This document shows, piece after piece, positions 45,440 through 59,400 of a DNA stretch of 64,000 bases. The stretch is from Sphagnum magellanicum (Eukaryota; Streptophyta; Sphagnopsida; Sphagnales; Sphagnaceae). The position numbers were made by a program, and so were the translations under genes. The notes beneath the pieces are model-generated. The model searched no databases. It saw only the letters and a program-made list of their open reading frames with translations, and had not been told where the DNA came from. The stretch's first letter is position 1, and each line of letters begins with the position of its first letter. Location of the stretch: NCBI GenBank assembly GCA_021904315.1, contig CM038908.1:24820501-24884500 (forward strand), in the 5' to 3' direction.

Positions 45440-48400
45440 AAATTCACAATTCCATTTGCCATTGCACTTTCAGGGAAGGCTTGTACTACTCTCTATATTG
45501 AAATGCAATTAGGCGGATGCTATGTCAATTGGTCATGTCTCACATGCTTGCTAGGAACCAAGAACTGCTAGCCTGCACTCTGAACAGAGAGAATCTCTCC
45601 ATCAAAAATTCTCTACTGTGTTCCTGAAAGATACGTAAACAACTCCCTTTCGATTTCTATGTGTATTTTGAGGGATCTCCCCCAGCAGAAGAACCCTAGG
45701 CCGTTATGCTGGCGGAGCTCCCCAATTTTATATGTTCCCACGTTCCCATGGAAATATTTCTTTTCTAAGAAACAGGAAAGAAGCAAGGAAAAAAGAGAGT
45801 TGTATATGTGTTGTCGATTAATGCTATGTCATTTTTGGATTGTTCACCAACAAGGTTGATTTTTTGCACTCACCACATGTCAAATGCATGTCAAAAAAAA
45901 TACCTACTCCTATCAAGAAAACTGGAACAATTCTTTTCTAGCCCATCATGTGACACACTATAAAATCATACATGTCTATCAAAAAAGTTCTTCAAATCCC
46001 AAAGGGATTAGTGTGCACATGGACCAAGATACCCGATGTGGACAAGTCGTGTCATTTTAAAAGGTGAGGGATGAAGACTTTTTCAATTCCAGGTTGTGTC
46101 GTTTTGATAGATGATGTATGAAAACTTTTTTCAATTCCAACTAATATTCATGACAACTTCGATGAAAACATTTTGTGCTTCTAGTTAACACTCATTTGAA
46201 CCCTTTGAACCCTATTGGTGCTTGTGGCTATAGATTTTGGTTGTGATTACACATGTAAGTGCAAATGTTGCAATCTTGCATTGGATTCTAAAGGGACATG
46301 TTGGTGTTTATTGGCATGGTGGATCATTGTTTAATACTACAATTGGGCAAGGTATTGCACTCCTCTAAACTTTGACAGGTGTAGTAATCACATATATAAC
46401 TGAAATTTTGCATGTGCTCTCATACTTATCGATTTTACTTTGTAACACTACAAGAAGATAAGGTTTACAACATCACAACATTTTTCACACCTATTCATGG
46501 TGAATAAACCATATTTGATGGAAGTATAGTTATGACATAAGTGTGAAGTAAATCATGTGGTCTCATCCATTTGATATACCATGGCAACATGAGGTGATTC
46601 GAAGATGAATTGTGATAACTTTTCTTACATAATTTTAATGGTTCTTCTTATGACAAATTTCATGAATTCTTTTACAAAAAAATTTGCAAATGTTCTTGAA
46701 ACAAGGTGTGTTGTACACAATGGCCTTGCCATTAATTTAATATCAACAATTGATACTGTATAATAAATTGGTCATAGCTAGGAGAAATTTTTTTTAAACT
46801 AATGCACATCATCATCATGTTGTAAAAGAAAAATTCTCATGAATTTTTTTCATTTTTTTACATCACATTAGTTATGAGGAACCCAAAAGGGATCTCAAAT
46901 TAAATGATGACATGTTCTAGGAACCTATCTAAACATTTAAAAAATTGTTACCAAATCAAAATCAATAGGGAAATGTCACAACATGGTTTTCAATTTTTTT
47001 TCAAATCTAATGACTTTTTTTTCAAAAAAAAAGTGATCAAATATTCCCTTTCTGTATTTATTTTTGACATTTGTGCAAAATTTCAAACAAAAAGAAAAAG
47101 ACTCATCATGACACATGTATTTAAATGTTTTCACATTGTCACATTTTGAAAATATTACATGAATTTTTGCATATGATGAGTGCCATAATCATTTTTGGAG
47201 AAAGCAATTTCATATTTAGTTTTGTGGGTTATGGGTTGGTGACAAAATCACTTGGGGATGGGTGCACATTTGAGGGGGTGACATAGAAAATAAAATATCA
47301 AAAGATGAATGTGAATTTTTTACAACCGAATTAAAATGAATCATCTCACCTAGTTTCTAAGGGGCAAAATCCCATGAACCTATTATATTTTATAATGATT
47401 CTCAACACAATATCCTTGCCTTACAAGCTAGGGCCAACAAATTGGGAGGTTTTTCTTATTTTTATTTGAAGAATTTTCTTATGATAATTTTGAAATTTAT
47501 TCTTTCGACTTAACTACAAAACAAATGTGTTTTTGAGAAACTTATTATAGAGTTATGAAAAAAAAATCTTTTTTTCTACATTGTGAATGTTATTGATATT
47601 TTGTTATTTGATTATTATAATCCATAAAAGTGAGAAACACAACTAGTGGTGGATCCTTCACAATGTGAATGAAACTTACATTAAAGGGAAAAAATGTGGA
47701 CCTTTATTCAAATATGAAAATGAAAGAACCTCAAAAAACAAAGAGATTTTCCTTTGTAAGTAAAACCCACTTATTTAAAGCCAAAAATATAGAATTGGAT
47801 GTCATAGTCATCTACATGTTAAAGTGTAACAATTGAAATTCACCATTGTGTATTGTTAAAGTATTTGTTCTTACTAGACTATCTAATCATCCCTTATGTG
47901 TCTTTTGACTTGATAATTTCAATATATGCATTTTTATTTTTATTTTGAAAAGTTCAACAAAGAATTTCATTTCCAAGGAAATAAAACAAGGGGAAGGAAA
48001 GGTCATCCCAAGAACATGCAATGAAGTGGGTGGAAAATAAAGAGAGAAAAACACATTTATACTTGAAGGGGTCTTGAATTGTCAAATGGGTCCAAGCCAT
48101 CAACAACATATACTTTTAGATCTAGACCATGGAAGGAGTTAGAAATTAGGAACATTCCATCACATGCCATAAAAGGGGTAGCTACCATAAGGGAGTTATG
48201 AAGGTTTAAAAACACAAGTTCCGTTCAAGATATTTGTGCTTCTAATGCAACAAATTGTGGATGTTGACTACCATCAAAAGCCAACACACATCATTAGTTA
48301 AAACAAATGTCTTCTTGCTATGTTTCAAAATAGAAACCTACAAACTACTACATTCTTCAAGTGTCCATTCTCATTAACGCCAATCAAAGATAAGATTACC

Positions 48401-48700
48401 TATAAACATAGCAAAAATTTGATGTAGACATAATGTGTATAATATTCATTTAGTTATTATACCATTATTACAAATTTTTGACCTAGGTCACTCTACATTC
48501 CACCCAATTTTCGTTATATTGCAAAAAAATTACTAGACTAGTTTAGACCATGTATAGTGGATTGGACTATGATTCAAGTTGCATGGCAACATGTCCACAC
48601 ACTTTCCACACAACCACCCTTGTATACATTGGCTGCTTAGTAGATTAATCCATTGTATAACTAGTTCATATATGTACAAACATGGTTTAATGTTATATTG
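45440..48700. other. AT-rich intergenic DNA
   Basis: No gene is recognised. A CACTACAAGAAGAT sequence at about 46447 resembles a CACTA transposon start, but no partner end was found. Confidence 0.45.
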
Positions 48701-48825
48701 CCACTTGGGTAGCCTAGGCTAATTACTTTAGGCTTCAACAACATGGGCTACCTATGAAAGAAATGAACCTAGGATAGGAACCTAAACGTAACTACCAAGC
48801 TAAGCAATCTAATACAAGTAATTGA

Positions 48826-48900
48826 CAAGTGTGAGGGCTTGAACCCTTCACCTTCACATTTAGGGTTCAAATCTTTAACCATTGCCCCATATTTTTTAAT
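48826..48900 (-). mobile_element. tRNA-derived SINE-like module
   Basis: On the minus strand TGGGGCAATGG resembles an RNA polymerase III A box, and GGTTCAAGCCC, 33 nt later, resembles a B box. A more decayed equivalent (GGTGCAATGGTAAAC ... GAGGTTATGGTTGATTC) lies near 39486-39535. No tail or target duplication was identified, so only the promoter-like head is supported. Confidence 0.35.
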
Positions 48901-49537
48901 GTAATAATAAATTTCACCATATTATTGTGAACATTTCTAATTTTTAACAACTTAAGTAGCTTAAACTAAACTAACTTCAAGTATAATATTTGATTATTTT
49001 AGATTTAAACATATGTTAACCTAGGTAGGCCTACCTAGGTCGACCTAATTTATTTTAATGTTTATCTAGATTATCCTAGGCTTATTTACATCAACCTAGG
49101 CTAATTTAACTAAACTAACCTATGTTTAGGCCTACTTAATATGACCTACAATAACTTATGTAGACCTAAGCATACCTAATTAAATAGGCTAACATAGCAA
49201 TGTATGTATGACCTAGGTTACATATGTAAAATTTAGTTTAGCCTAAAGGCCTACATACAACCTAGTTTAAAGACCTATGGTTTATGTATGACCTAGCCTA
49301 CATAAATACCACTTAATGTATGTACAACCTCCTAGTTGCTTAGCCTAACCTTTGTATGACCTAGGTAGTTTAAGTTGTAGTTTATGTATGACTTACATAT
49401 GACCTAACTAACATACTAGATGACCTAGCATATGTATGTGAAACCTAGCCTATGCACAATGTACTAGCCTACATATGTATGACCTACATACAACCTAGCC
49501 TACATACTCATGACCTAATTTATGTACATACAACCTA

Positions 49538-49667
49538 TATTATGAGAAATAATGTCCTTTGCAACTTGTCCTATGCAATTAAAAAATGTCCTTTATAATT
49601 AATTTGAATTGCAAACTAATTGTAAAGGACATTTTTTAATTGCATAGGACAATGATTTCCCATAGTG
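49538..49667. mobile_element. 130-bp foldback MITE, CACTA type
   Basis: Nearly the whole element is one inverted repeat. TTGTCCTATGCAATTAAAAA and the following ATGTCCTTTA are mirrored on the other side of a short loop. The right end read inward is CACTATGGGAAAT; the left end is TATTATGAGAAAT, explained by two C-to-T changes plus one G-to-A. CTA flanks both ends (49535-49537 and 49668-49670), the 3-bp duplication expected for CACTA elements. The left arm has a 13-bp insertion. Confidence 0.75.
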
Positions 49668-50520
49668 CTAGCTTACATACCTATGACATAGTCTATGTAC
49701 ATATGTACATACAACCTAACCTACATGCATACGCCCTAGCATATGTATGTAAAACCTAGCCTACATACAAATGACCTAGCTTATGTACGTATGGCCTAGC
49801 CTACATACAACATTATAACCTACACATATACGATGTCTTAAACCCCACATATGATGTCCTAGCCTATTCTACCCTATGTATGACCTAGGTAGGTCAGGTC
49901 GTAGATAGGCTCTAGGTTGTAACCTATGCATGACCTATGTATGAAATAACTTACATACATACAACCTAGCTTAACATACATATGACCTAGGTTTATACCT
50001 AGGTATAAGGTTGTACCTATGTATACTTATGCATACCTATGGGTGTAGCTTATGCATAACCTCGGTATTTAGGTAGGTGTACCTATGTGTACTTATGCCT
50101 AACCTAGGTGTGGCTCTATGTACCTAGGCATACCTATATGTACCTATGCATACCTATGTGTAACCTATTTGTAACCAAATCCAAAGGTGCATTGGAATGC
50201 ATGTGAAGCCTAAAGAGACAAACAAACATTGGAAATAACAAATACATTTATTTGTGAGCATTCCTTGTTCATTTCAAACATGGTCAAAATTAGGCAAGCT
50301 CATATAGTGTTCTGAAGTCAAAACCATACAAATTAATTACAAGCAATCAAGTTTAATCTACAAAATCTAGGAAAAAACAAGTACCAAATTGAAAAGTAAC
50401 AAGACATTCAAACAAAAAAGAATTGTGGGTGGAATAATGAAATGAAAAATGTATTGCCAAGAACCTCAAAGGTATGCAAAACAACAAGCACTTTGGTGTA
50501 GATGCTAGTATGTTCAACAC

Positions 50521-50774
50521 AAACTGCCAGTTTGACTCCCGGCCCTTCTTTCGCCCATAACTTGGGCTGCAGATGTCCGAATTGCCAATGCGAGGGCATT
50601 TTCGATATCTACGTTTCAAGATCTTTCCAATGACACCAAGAACACCCCAATGCGAGGTGTTTTTCCCCTTGCTGTTGAGCTCTAAACATTCGGGAGTCCC
50701 GGAGGACTCCAAACCTCCAACTTTTCCAAGTGTTGGGCTTCACCCCCACACTTGGCCAAAGTGGGGTTGCGACA
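50521..50774 (-). mobile_element. Family-1 LTR fragment (start of the LTR only)
   Basis: Aligns closely with 14776-15028 and ends at the same GGGGTTGCGACA, i.e. TGTCGCAACCCC on the minus strand. The rest of the LTR and any internal region are missing. Short frames across it follow the repeat and are not genes. Confidence 0.8.
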
Positions 50775-51190
50775 ATGGCCCCCTAAAGTTTGAAAGTCAA
50801 AAGACCAAAAATGAAAGTTTTGAAACAAGAGGTAATCCATAACCAAACAATGAAACATTGTTAGTTAGTCTCCACCTACCCATCACCAAAATGAACAAGA
50901 AATGAACAAATTTCATTGATTAAACATTGAATTTTGTGTGTGTGGCCAAGATTTTCCTAAAAATAATACTATAAGATCAACGATTATGGGTGTTTAAAGG
51001 CTGCACAACATTGCAAGGCAACAACTCTAACAAATATTGCTAAAATTGGGGGTTGTTATTTGGGGTGAAGGGTGTAGGTGCAAATGTGGAGGTTGTGATA
51101 TAGATTTGGAGCACATTTATTGTAAGAATTTGACATGGCCTCACATTTATGACACCCATGCCTATATGTCGATGATGTGGAACCTATGTG
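50775..51190. other. Intergenic DNA
   Basis: I see nothing identifiable here. Confidence 0.5.
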
Positions 51191-51234
51191 GCAATGATAT
51201 GGCACCTATGTAGTGATGACATGCTAATTGGGAA

Positions 51235-51580
51235 TGCATTGGAAACATACGTTCCCATGTACAAGTTTCTCAATGTGCATTCGCATGTTGGGAAGTTCAT
51301 AACATTCCCACATGTCCCCTCTTGGGAACTCATGTTCCCATGTTGGAGAACATTGTGTGTTCCCACATGAGAACCCCATGTTTCCTTTCCAAAAAAAATT
51401 GTTCCATTGTTGGGGAACATTGAATGCTCCAAGCTGAGATTTTCTTATTCCCACGTTCCCAACATGTGTGTTCCCATGTTGGTAATTCTCAATGGGAACA
51501 TGGGAACAAAAGAGCTCCAATTAGATAATGTGTTATTTTCACACAAGAACATGTGTTCTTGCATGTTCCCAAACATGGTG
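51235..51580. repeat. Palindrome-rich TTCCCATGTTGGGAAC tract
   Basis: Repeated direct and inverted variants of TGTTCCCATGTTGGGAACAT occur (for example near 51325, 51410, 51450, 51490 and 51565). They create many alternative hairpins. The local frames are a by-product. Confidence 0.65.
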
Positions 51581-54500
51581 TATAGTGATTGTATTTTATT
51601 TTCCATGTTTAGGAAATTATATTGAATGTATTTAATTTTTTTATGGATTTGTTACATATTTGTTTGATTTTATTGTGTTACCGAAGGTGTAGCATCCAAG
51701 GATTGACCTAAAGTTTCACGATTGTATTTTGTTCAAGAGAAAATTGAACCATCAAAAATGAAGATGATTGAAGGCCTTTATGAGGAAATGGGATAACACC
51801 ATGGTCAAATTCTCACGTGAATCACACAATTCCTTTCAAGGATGAGATGTCTGAGGTGGTAATAGGAGTTGCATCTCAATGTATGGTCAAAGTACTATAG
51901 TTATTAATCATCAACCTTAAGGTAATTTGCCTTGTTGGCATTTCCAAATGTTGATTTTGACATTTGCCAAGGAAGTGGTCATCTTCGATGCAATGTTATT
52001 TGTAGCATGCAATTCCCCACATGCAACTATAAACCCTTTGTATGCAATACAATAAATAAGATGGTTCCAACAACTCTGATATGATCAAAAGTATGATTAA
52101 TAAGAGGTAAACTAATTTTTCTTCAAATGATGCAACATAATTTGTTCAAGTTATAACATCATGGAACTAAAATTGGTCAAACCAAAAGTTCGATATAAAA
52201 AAGACTTGACATAGCCAAACCATCCAAGAACATGGGAACACATATTCCCAATTGGATTAGGGTCAGATACCACTATTGCAAAATTAACCTATTTTTCCAA
52301 CATCATTTTTATTTCACAATGCATTATAATGTTAGTAAAAACCATCTAGATTCATCATAAAAAGTACTCAAATATCCTATCATTGACTTAATTTTAAAAT
52401 TGTTTAATTTCATAATTACTATAAAAGCTTGCGCGCGCACACATGATATATCATCATATTATCAACATTAAAAAATGAAATTTTCATCATGAACACAGGG
52501 TTTAATCAAGGTTTAAGGTTTAAGGTAGGCCAAACCACTTAGGTGCAAATATGGGCAATTTCCTTGGCATATAGGGTTTTCTAGGCATATCATGTTATAA
52601 GTAGCATTTTAGTTCTTTAATTTTAAAAAATCAAAATTGCTGTAAAATTAACATTGTTTAGAAGGTTGAAATTATGTAATTTAATTTGCCAATAAAGTGT
52701 TAAAATTTGCCCCCAAAATCCTCTAAAAAATCCCATTAGGTCTAAGTATTAATAATTAATTATGTCGTAACAAATTTAAAAGTAGAAAAATGTGAAGGAG
52801 GTGCAAGTTGTGAATGTATAATTTTTATGCGAATCATGGACATGTGAAAAAATTAAATTAAATCACAAATGGAAAACCACGTAATTTATTTGTGGAAAAG
52901 CACACCCAAAATGTTAGGTCTTTAGTTTTTTGGCATTGGAAACTCAAAAGTCTCCATGTTTATTTTCATTTATTTTCCTCGATAAATTTCTAAAGGAGTG
53001 ACTTCCCATTTTTCCCCACTAAATGGGGGGAAAGAAATTTTACAAACAATCAATTATTGAAAGGAAGTGATTTGAACAATTGAACTTGATTGCAATTTTG
53101 TGATGGTATAAAGAATGATTTTCAACATGTCTAGTTACATCTAATTAAATCCAATTGTTAAAACTAACCTAGATCATGCATTGTCAATTAATTGGTTTTT
53201 AAATTGACTTTTTCATGCAATTCGTGACCAAATTTCAAGTGGAAGAGTGTGGTGCAATCCAATAGGTGGGATAGGGATTTGCTCATACACACAAATATTG
53301 CAAGCAAGAAAACAATTTGATTCATACATGATAAAAACAACAGTCCAAGGCATTGTATCAATTGTAATCAATGTTAAAAAGCCCAAACAATCTTATAATC
53401 AAATGGAACTCATGGTGTCAATTCAAAAGTATTGTGATCAATGTAGGCAAGGACTTCCTTGAAATAACAAGGAGTCTTCTCATGGGAGGGTGGAGGTGAA
53501 AACAAGGAAGCCATATATAGTTGAAACTTGGGCTTTGGCATATGGAGGCAATAGATTGGGAGATGGATTCCTCATAAAACTTAATTGTGCAAGTTTTAAG
53601 GGCATAAGGGCAACTTTTAGGACCTCAATGAAAAGAAATCTCTGCAAATGCGATTGACAAATTAGGTGATCACACCAACATAACATTAAATGCAAACACT
53701 ACAAAAGACTTGAAAATTTTGTAGAATACAACTTACTCATAGTTTAAAATTTTCCAAATCCATTCCTCCACATGACAATCATCATTTAAACTATGTTCAA
53801 AGGATGCTTCAAACTCAATATTTGACACATCCACAAGAGGCTTTAGAACCTCGATGAAGACATCCCCATCAAGCTCCAAAGTTAAAATGTGTTTCCCAAA
53901 ATTCTAGCATGTTTGGACATTGATGCCTATATATATATAGCAAACATATCATCAATAATAATGAGATGATAAATTTCATAAAAGAACAATAAAGACCTTT
54001 AACATCAATTGAACCATGAAAGAAATCTCTATTCACTTGTGGAAGCACTAAGATTTACGATGAATGATGTTGGCATAAACAAGCTTCAATGAGGGTTTCA
54101 TAGTGACAAGGTGAATTTCTTTTGTTATTTAAAATGGCATTTTTGTCTTCAATGTTGACAGAAATTCAAGTTAGTCTAATTGTACAAGACATCCCCACCA
54201 TGTAGTCTCAAACCCTAACACACCATATGATTAAAAGGTTTGAGGATTTGAAAAAATGGAATATTGTGCTACTTGTGATGACTAATTTCTAAAAATAATG
54301 ATGACTAAAGGTTAAAAGGGTTCAAACACCTTATTAGTATTGATTCCATTGTTGTAAAGATGCAATGTGTTGATTGTGACCCACTTCATATAGATCTTGA
54401 AAAAATATTCCTCAAACTAAAAACACATGTCCTTCATAATCCAAAGTCATTTGCATGGAAAATTCAAATTACATCATTTTTGTTAAGAAACTTGTTTGCA

Positions 54501-55735
54501 AAAATGAATACACTTTCTATGTAGTTGTCCAATAGCTCATTCCATGGAGGAATCATGTTTGGTGGATAAAAAATCTAGGGAACACGGACATTTATAATCA
54601 TGAGGTCAACCTTCTACTTTGCAGAGACTTGCATGATTGAAAGCATGAACAAATGAAGCCAACAAACTATGGAAGATTTTAGTGTTGAATGTCAAATGTT
54701 ATAATATAGTTATGGAACTCACCATATCCACAAAAGATTATATCTCCTCAAATTCATATGGTCACACATTAGCGACAATCCTTCTAGACATGATGGACAC
54801 CCAAAAGATGGTTAGTGCTTTCTTAAACATTTTATCATTTCTTTTGTGATGCAAAATATGTAAGGTCATGCAATGTCTTTTTTGAGTGTTCTTGTTAAAG
54901 ATTAGAAACATCACATTAGATCTCTTGGTATGAGATGCATGGACTTTTAGGTGCTTGACATGTATTTTGCAATCATTTAAAACATTAGATATTTCTCTTA
55001 AAAAGTTGTTTTTATGTAATGTTCGGTGTTATAATAACATTTTCTTCCATAATTGATGATCATAAAACCTTGCTCTTAAAATTCCTTATGGTAGATCCTT
55101 GTGATTTTTTGTTTGTGGTTGCAACATTTATAATCTTATCAATCGCTAATCTCCCAAGAAACCTAACATCATGTTTTGATGTCATTGCCCTCTTTGAAAT
55201 GGGAATATTATCTTTGGGACAATCCAAATATCAACCACATTCTTCAATGTGGGAGGATGTCTAATCCTTGTGTAAATCTCACATTCAACTACCCAATTTT
55301 GGATCACACCAAATCAACAAAAGCTAGGGAATTTCATTGAGCACACCAATAGGGAACAAAACATGATAAAATTACTTACATATTTGAATGATTTGTTAAT
55401 GCATTGAGAATATTGAACATAAAAAATTAGTGGAAAAGTTTTGGCATGGATTTGTACATATTAGAATAAGAAGCTTATTATGACAATGCATATGCAAATG
55501 AAAGTTTTTGCTATATGTACATCGTACTATAAAATCGTGGGATTTAACAACCTAGTTACTATCAAGAAAAAAAAATTGTTAAGTAAATAAACAAATGAGA
55601 AAAAAATGAAAACACATGTGAACTTAGGACTTGTTTTCTATTTGCCTATTATCTTACAACAACTACCGTCCTATAATAGTTATTTTCATGTTGCACCTAT
55701 TATCATCTGTAGACTTGAAAAAAGAGTAAAAACAT
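51581..55735. other. AT-rich intergenic DNA
   Basis: Only short frames without recognisable domains. I support no gene. Confidence 0.5.
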
Positions 55736-55915
55736 TTACAAACATCTTGTAATTGTTGCTTACCCATTTGCAACACCTACAGACCTTTTATAATTGTTGC
55801 CTACCATTTGTAGGGCCTACAAACCTCTTATAACTAATGATTACTATCTACAACACCTACATACCTCTTATAGTTGTTTCCTATTGTTTATAACATCAGA
55901 TTGCCATCTATAGCC
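55736..55915. repeat. About 55-60 bp degenerate tandem repeat, three to four units
   Basis: Units share CACCTACAAACCTCTTATAATTG and GTTGCCTACCATTTG. Confidence 0.6.
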
Positions 55916-56289
55916 CTTAAATTTAATGGTTATCAAAGACATGAAAAAATATGAGAACAAAGGTTAAAGGAAAGGTTTAAGTCTAATTTTCAAACAAGGA
56001 ACAAAACAAGATTATATGATTCAAAAACAAGAACACAAAAAATAAAAATAATAGCACAAAATGTGCAAAACAAATGTGAAAATGAATATTTATTATGCTA
56101 ACATATGTAAACATGAACATGAAAAGAACATGATAAGGCTATGGTGTAAGATTGTGCCTAAGATTAAATGTTGAACAGATTGAAAGAAATTAAAGGTCCT
56201 ACTCTTATTTATACCCTTTTGGGGACCTAGCTCAAAGAAGCTTTCAAGGAGGCTTTTATGTGTGCATAAAGTAAATAAGCTTCTTGAGA

Positions 56290-56450
56290 ACCTTCTTAAC
56301 TAAAAGTCGATTATGAGTTAATTGAAACTTGACTAAAAGTTAACTCTGACTTAACTAAGAGTCAACTAAGATTTAATTAGAATTAACTAAAATTTAACTA
56401 ATAGTTAATTAAAACTAAATTGGGACTTAACTAAAAGTTATGGATGAACA
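56290..56450. repeat. Degenerate AACTAAAAGTTAACT tract
   Basis: Repeated variants of TTAACTAAAAGTCAACT at about 15-20 bp spacing, partly palindromic. Confidence 0.55.
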
Positions 56451-59400
56451 TTGTGGATGAATTCCATCCATTGGAAGATGATGTTTAATGTTCGCATCCA
56501 TCACAATGGCTACTTTCATGTTATTTCCTTTTAGTAATAACTAACCTCCTATAATAGCCCTATCTTCATATTCCAATAGCAAGTACAAAAAGTATTTTCA
56601 TTGCAAAAGAAAAAAAGAACCACACTAAAAAACTAATATTTTACATCAACTAAAAAGGAACTACTTTCCCTACCTTCTTAGAAGTTAGTACAAACAAGAA
56701 AAAATAATGCACTTGATTCCATTAAACCTTCAACCATTTTTTATTACATAACATTAAGTACAATTTTATTTCATTCTTCTCTCTCCACATTCACACAAAA
56801 TGTTGCACACAAGAATGATAGAATCCTAATATTAACACCATCCTTATTTCCCCTTAAGAAATAAATATGAAGCTAGAAAAGGTTGCCCACCACACATGTG
56901 GGTTTTAAAATCTTCCTCTCCTTATTCTAATCTCTTCCACACATCCCATTAGTTAATCGGTTAACAAATACCAATCCTTATCCTTAAAGACTAACCACCA
57001 TGTTATATTCATCCCCTAGGAAGATAGAAGATGGTAAGCAAATCTACCACTAGTAATTAAGTAGTTAGTAATATATTCATGGTGTTAACTAGCCTAGGAA
57101 GATTTTCCACCCTTAACATGTACACATTTCACTATTTCTCTTCCATCAAATTGTTATTCCCATGGGTGCATTCATAGTTGGGGTACCACAACATGAACCA
57201 TAACACCCATTTATCATGTGTTTTGAGTCCTATAACAAGGACTTAACAAAATGAATGTTTTGAGATGCTAAAAAATGAAAGGAGGATATGTATGTTTAGG
57301 CTTTCAACAAATAAATGTTATAATGATTGATTCAAATCAATTGAACAAATTTTGAATTTCCTATTCAAGTATAAACCAAAAGACTACTTAGACATTTTAG
57401 AATGACATACTTTCATTTGGAGTGCCAAACCCCTATTAAAAACATCAAATAAGGTCTTATTTTTTGCACCCACATCTTTTATACTTGTAAATTTGTAATT
57501 AACAAAATTAATTTGATTGTCCTTATTAATGCATCCATTTTATTAAAAAATTCAAGATTTTAGCATCAATTCCATCAAATTTTATGCAAAGTAAAAATTT
57601 GTGCCATCATATAGAACATATTTTATTTTATTTGTGGTTAAAACATGGAGCAGTTTGAACAAATATTGTTAGTTCTTTTGAGTCCTTTTCAATAAAACTA
57701 CGCAATGAGACATAATTCTCGAGCCATCTTTTAAGACATTTAAGGACATGTTTCAATCATCCAGATCACAAAAAATCACCATCATTTTAATCAAGAAGTA
57801 CATGATTATCTAATAAAAAATAAAACTTACCAAATAAATTATTTTGTAAATGTATTGGTCATTCAAATTGGTGTCTTAAGAGTGATTTTGGGGTGAAACG
57901 TTCTTTTTGTGTACCTAAGTTATAAATGTACCCCTATGACTTGTTATTTTAATCTTATCTTTTGATTTGAACTTTCAAAAGAATCCACTTTCCCAAGTTG
58001 TCAACCAATGTATTTTGAGAATTTGTAAGGCAAAGTGGTTTTGATGGTCAAGCCCAAGTCCTTGATAGTCATGTCTAGAAATTTCATTGTTTCAACTTCC
58101 AATTGCATAATTTCAAAAACTTGCAAAAGGTTAGATTCATGCATAAATGAAATATAACAATAAATTAATACAAAAATTAATTGGACACATGTGATTTTTA
58201 CTTGAAACCAAAATGTAACCTTGTTTAACCACTTGCCAAATGTGGAATCGTAAAAGTCTTGTTAGAGGAACTTTTTGGTCTCTTGGAAAATTCCAAACCC
58301 ATTCCATATTTTAAAACAAGAGATCTTTTGATCATTGTTTAAATTATCATTCATAATTTCTTGGCTAACATCTTTAACTTTGAATTCATGTCACAATGGA
58401 GCTAGATTTGACACAACAATTCCACCCATAGAAGAGGATAGCAAATGATTATTGAATAAAATGTATAATCCTTTCGTACCTACTCCATTGCCTTCTCCAT
58501 AAGTGGTTACATTTTTCTAATCAAATTTTTGTTCAAGATCATTCATTTTTCATAATACAATTTCATAACATCAACTATCATAAATAATTCATGTTGCATC
58601 CAACCAATTCATTTAATCAAATTACATCAATGGAATATGTAGTGCATGTGAAATTGAAACCAACCACTTCAACTTAATGCATCCAATTCAAATAATGCAA
58701 ATGAATATCGATAATCAAATACCCTTGACTATCGAAAACATGGGCATTTATCAAATCACATGAAGGTTGTAAATTTGAAATCCACTTACATTTTACATAA
58801 ATTTAAAAAAATTCATGTGTAAGTGAATATTAGGTCTTTTATGATTTATTTTCAAATTTGTTATACACATAAAGGGTAATGACATTTTTGAATTGTTGCA
58901 AGGGATTCGTGTTTTGAATTTGGAAAAAATCATGCACGAGGTTTGGCTTCACATGGTCATGTTCAATGGACTTAATATTCACAACCTATTTTAATCAATA
59001 CATGGAAATAAATGCAAAAATCTTTAATTTTGTAATGAATCAATTAAAGATTTTACTTGTTCAATATAACCATTGTAGTCAAAAGTTCCATTAAACCCAT
59101 CATATTATCAAGTATGATTGAACCAATTGAAATGTAATAAGATGTATCATGAAGATGCATACAATTAATGTAAGGCCTCCATGCTTGGAGCCCATGATAT
59201 TCATCCCCTGCAAAAAAATATTTTCTTAAAAAATTTCATGAAGTTAGGATCCTTGGATCCAAAATTTTAAGGTGTACCAAAATCTTGTCACAACATCACC
59301 TTTTTCTATATATTTTTTACCTTGTCCCTTTTTATGATGTAAAGACACATTTATGAGTGGTTATGATGGAATCTAAAATTGTAATGGTTTAAAATATGGT

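Larger units (their letters stand above)
48700..50180. repeat. Degenerate TATGTATGACCTAGCCTACATA tract, copy 2
   Basis: About 1.4 kb of variants on ACCTAGCCTACATACATATGACCTAGG, with many CCTAGG palindromes. It is interrupted at 49538-49667 by a MITE. Confidence 0.7.

Noticed and set aside
46447-46465. CACTACAAGAAGAT resembling a CACTA transposon terminus
   Set aside because: No inverted partner or 3-bp duplication could be found.
53247-53462. 71-codon plus-strand frame
   Set aside because: Short, in AT-rich DNA, with no recognisable domain or partner exon.
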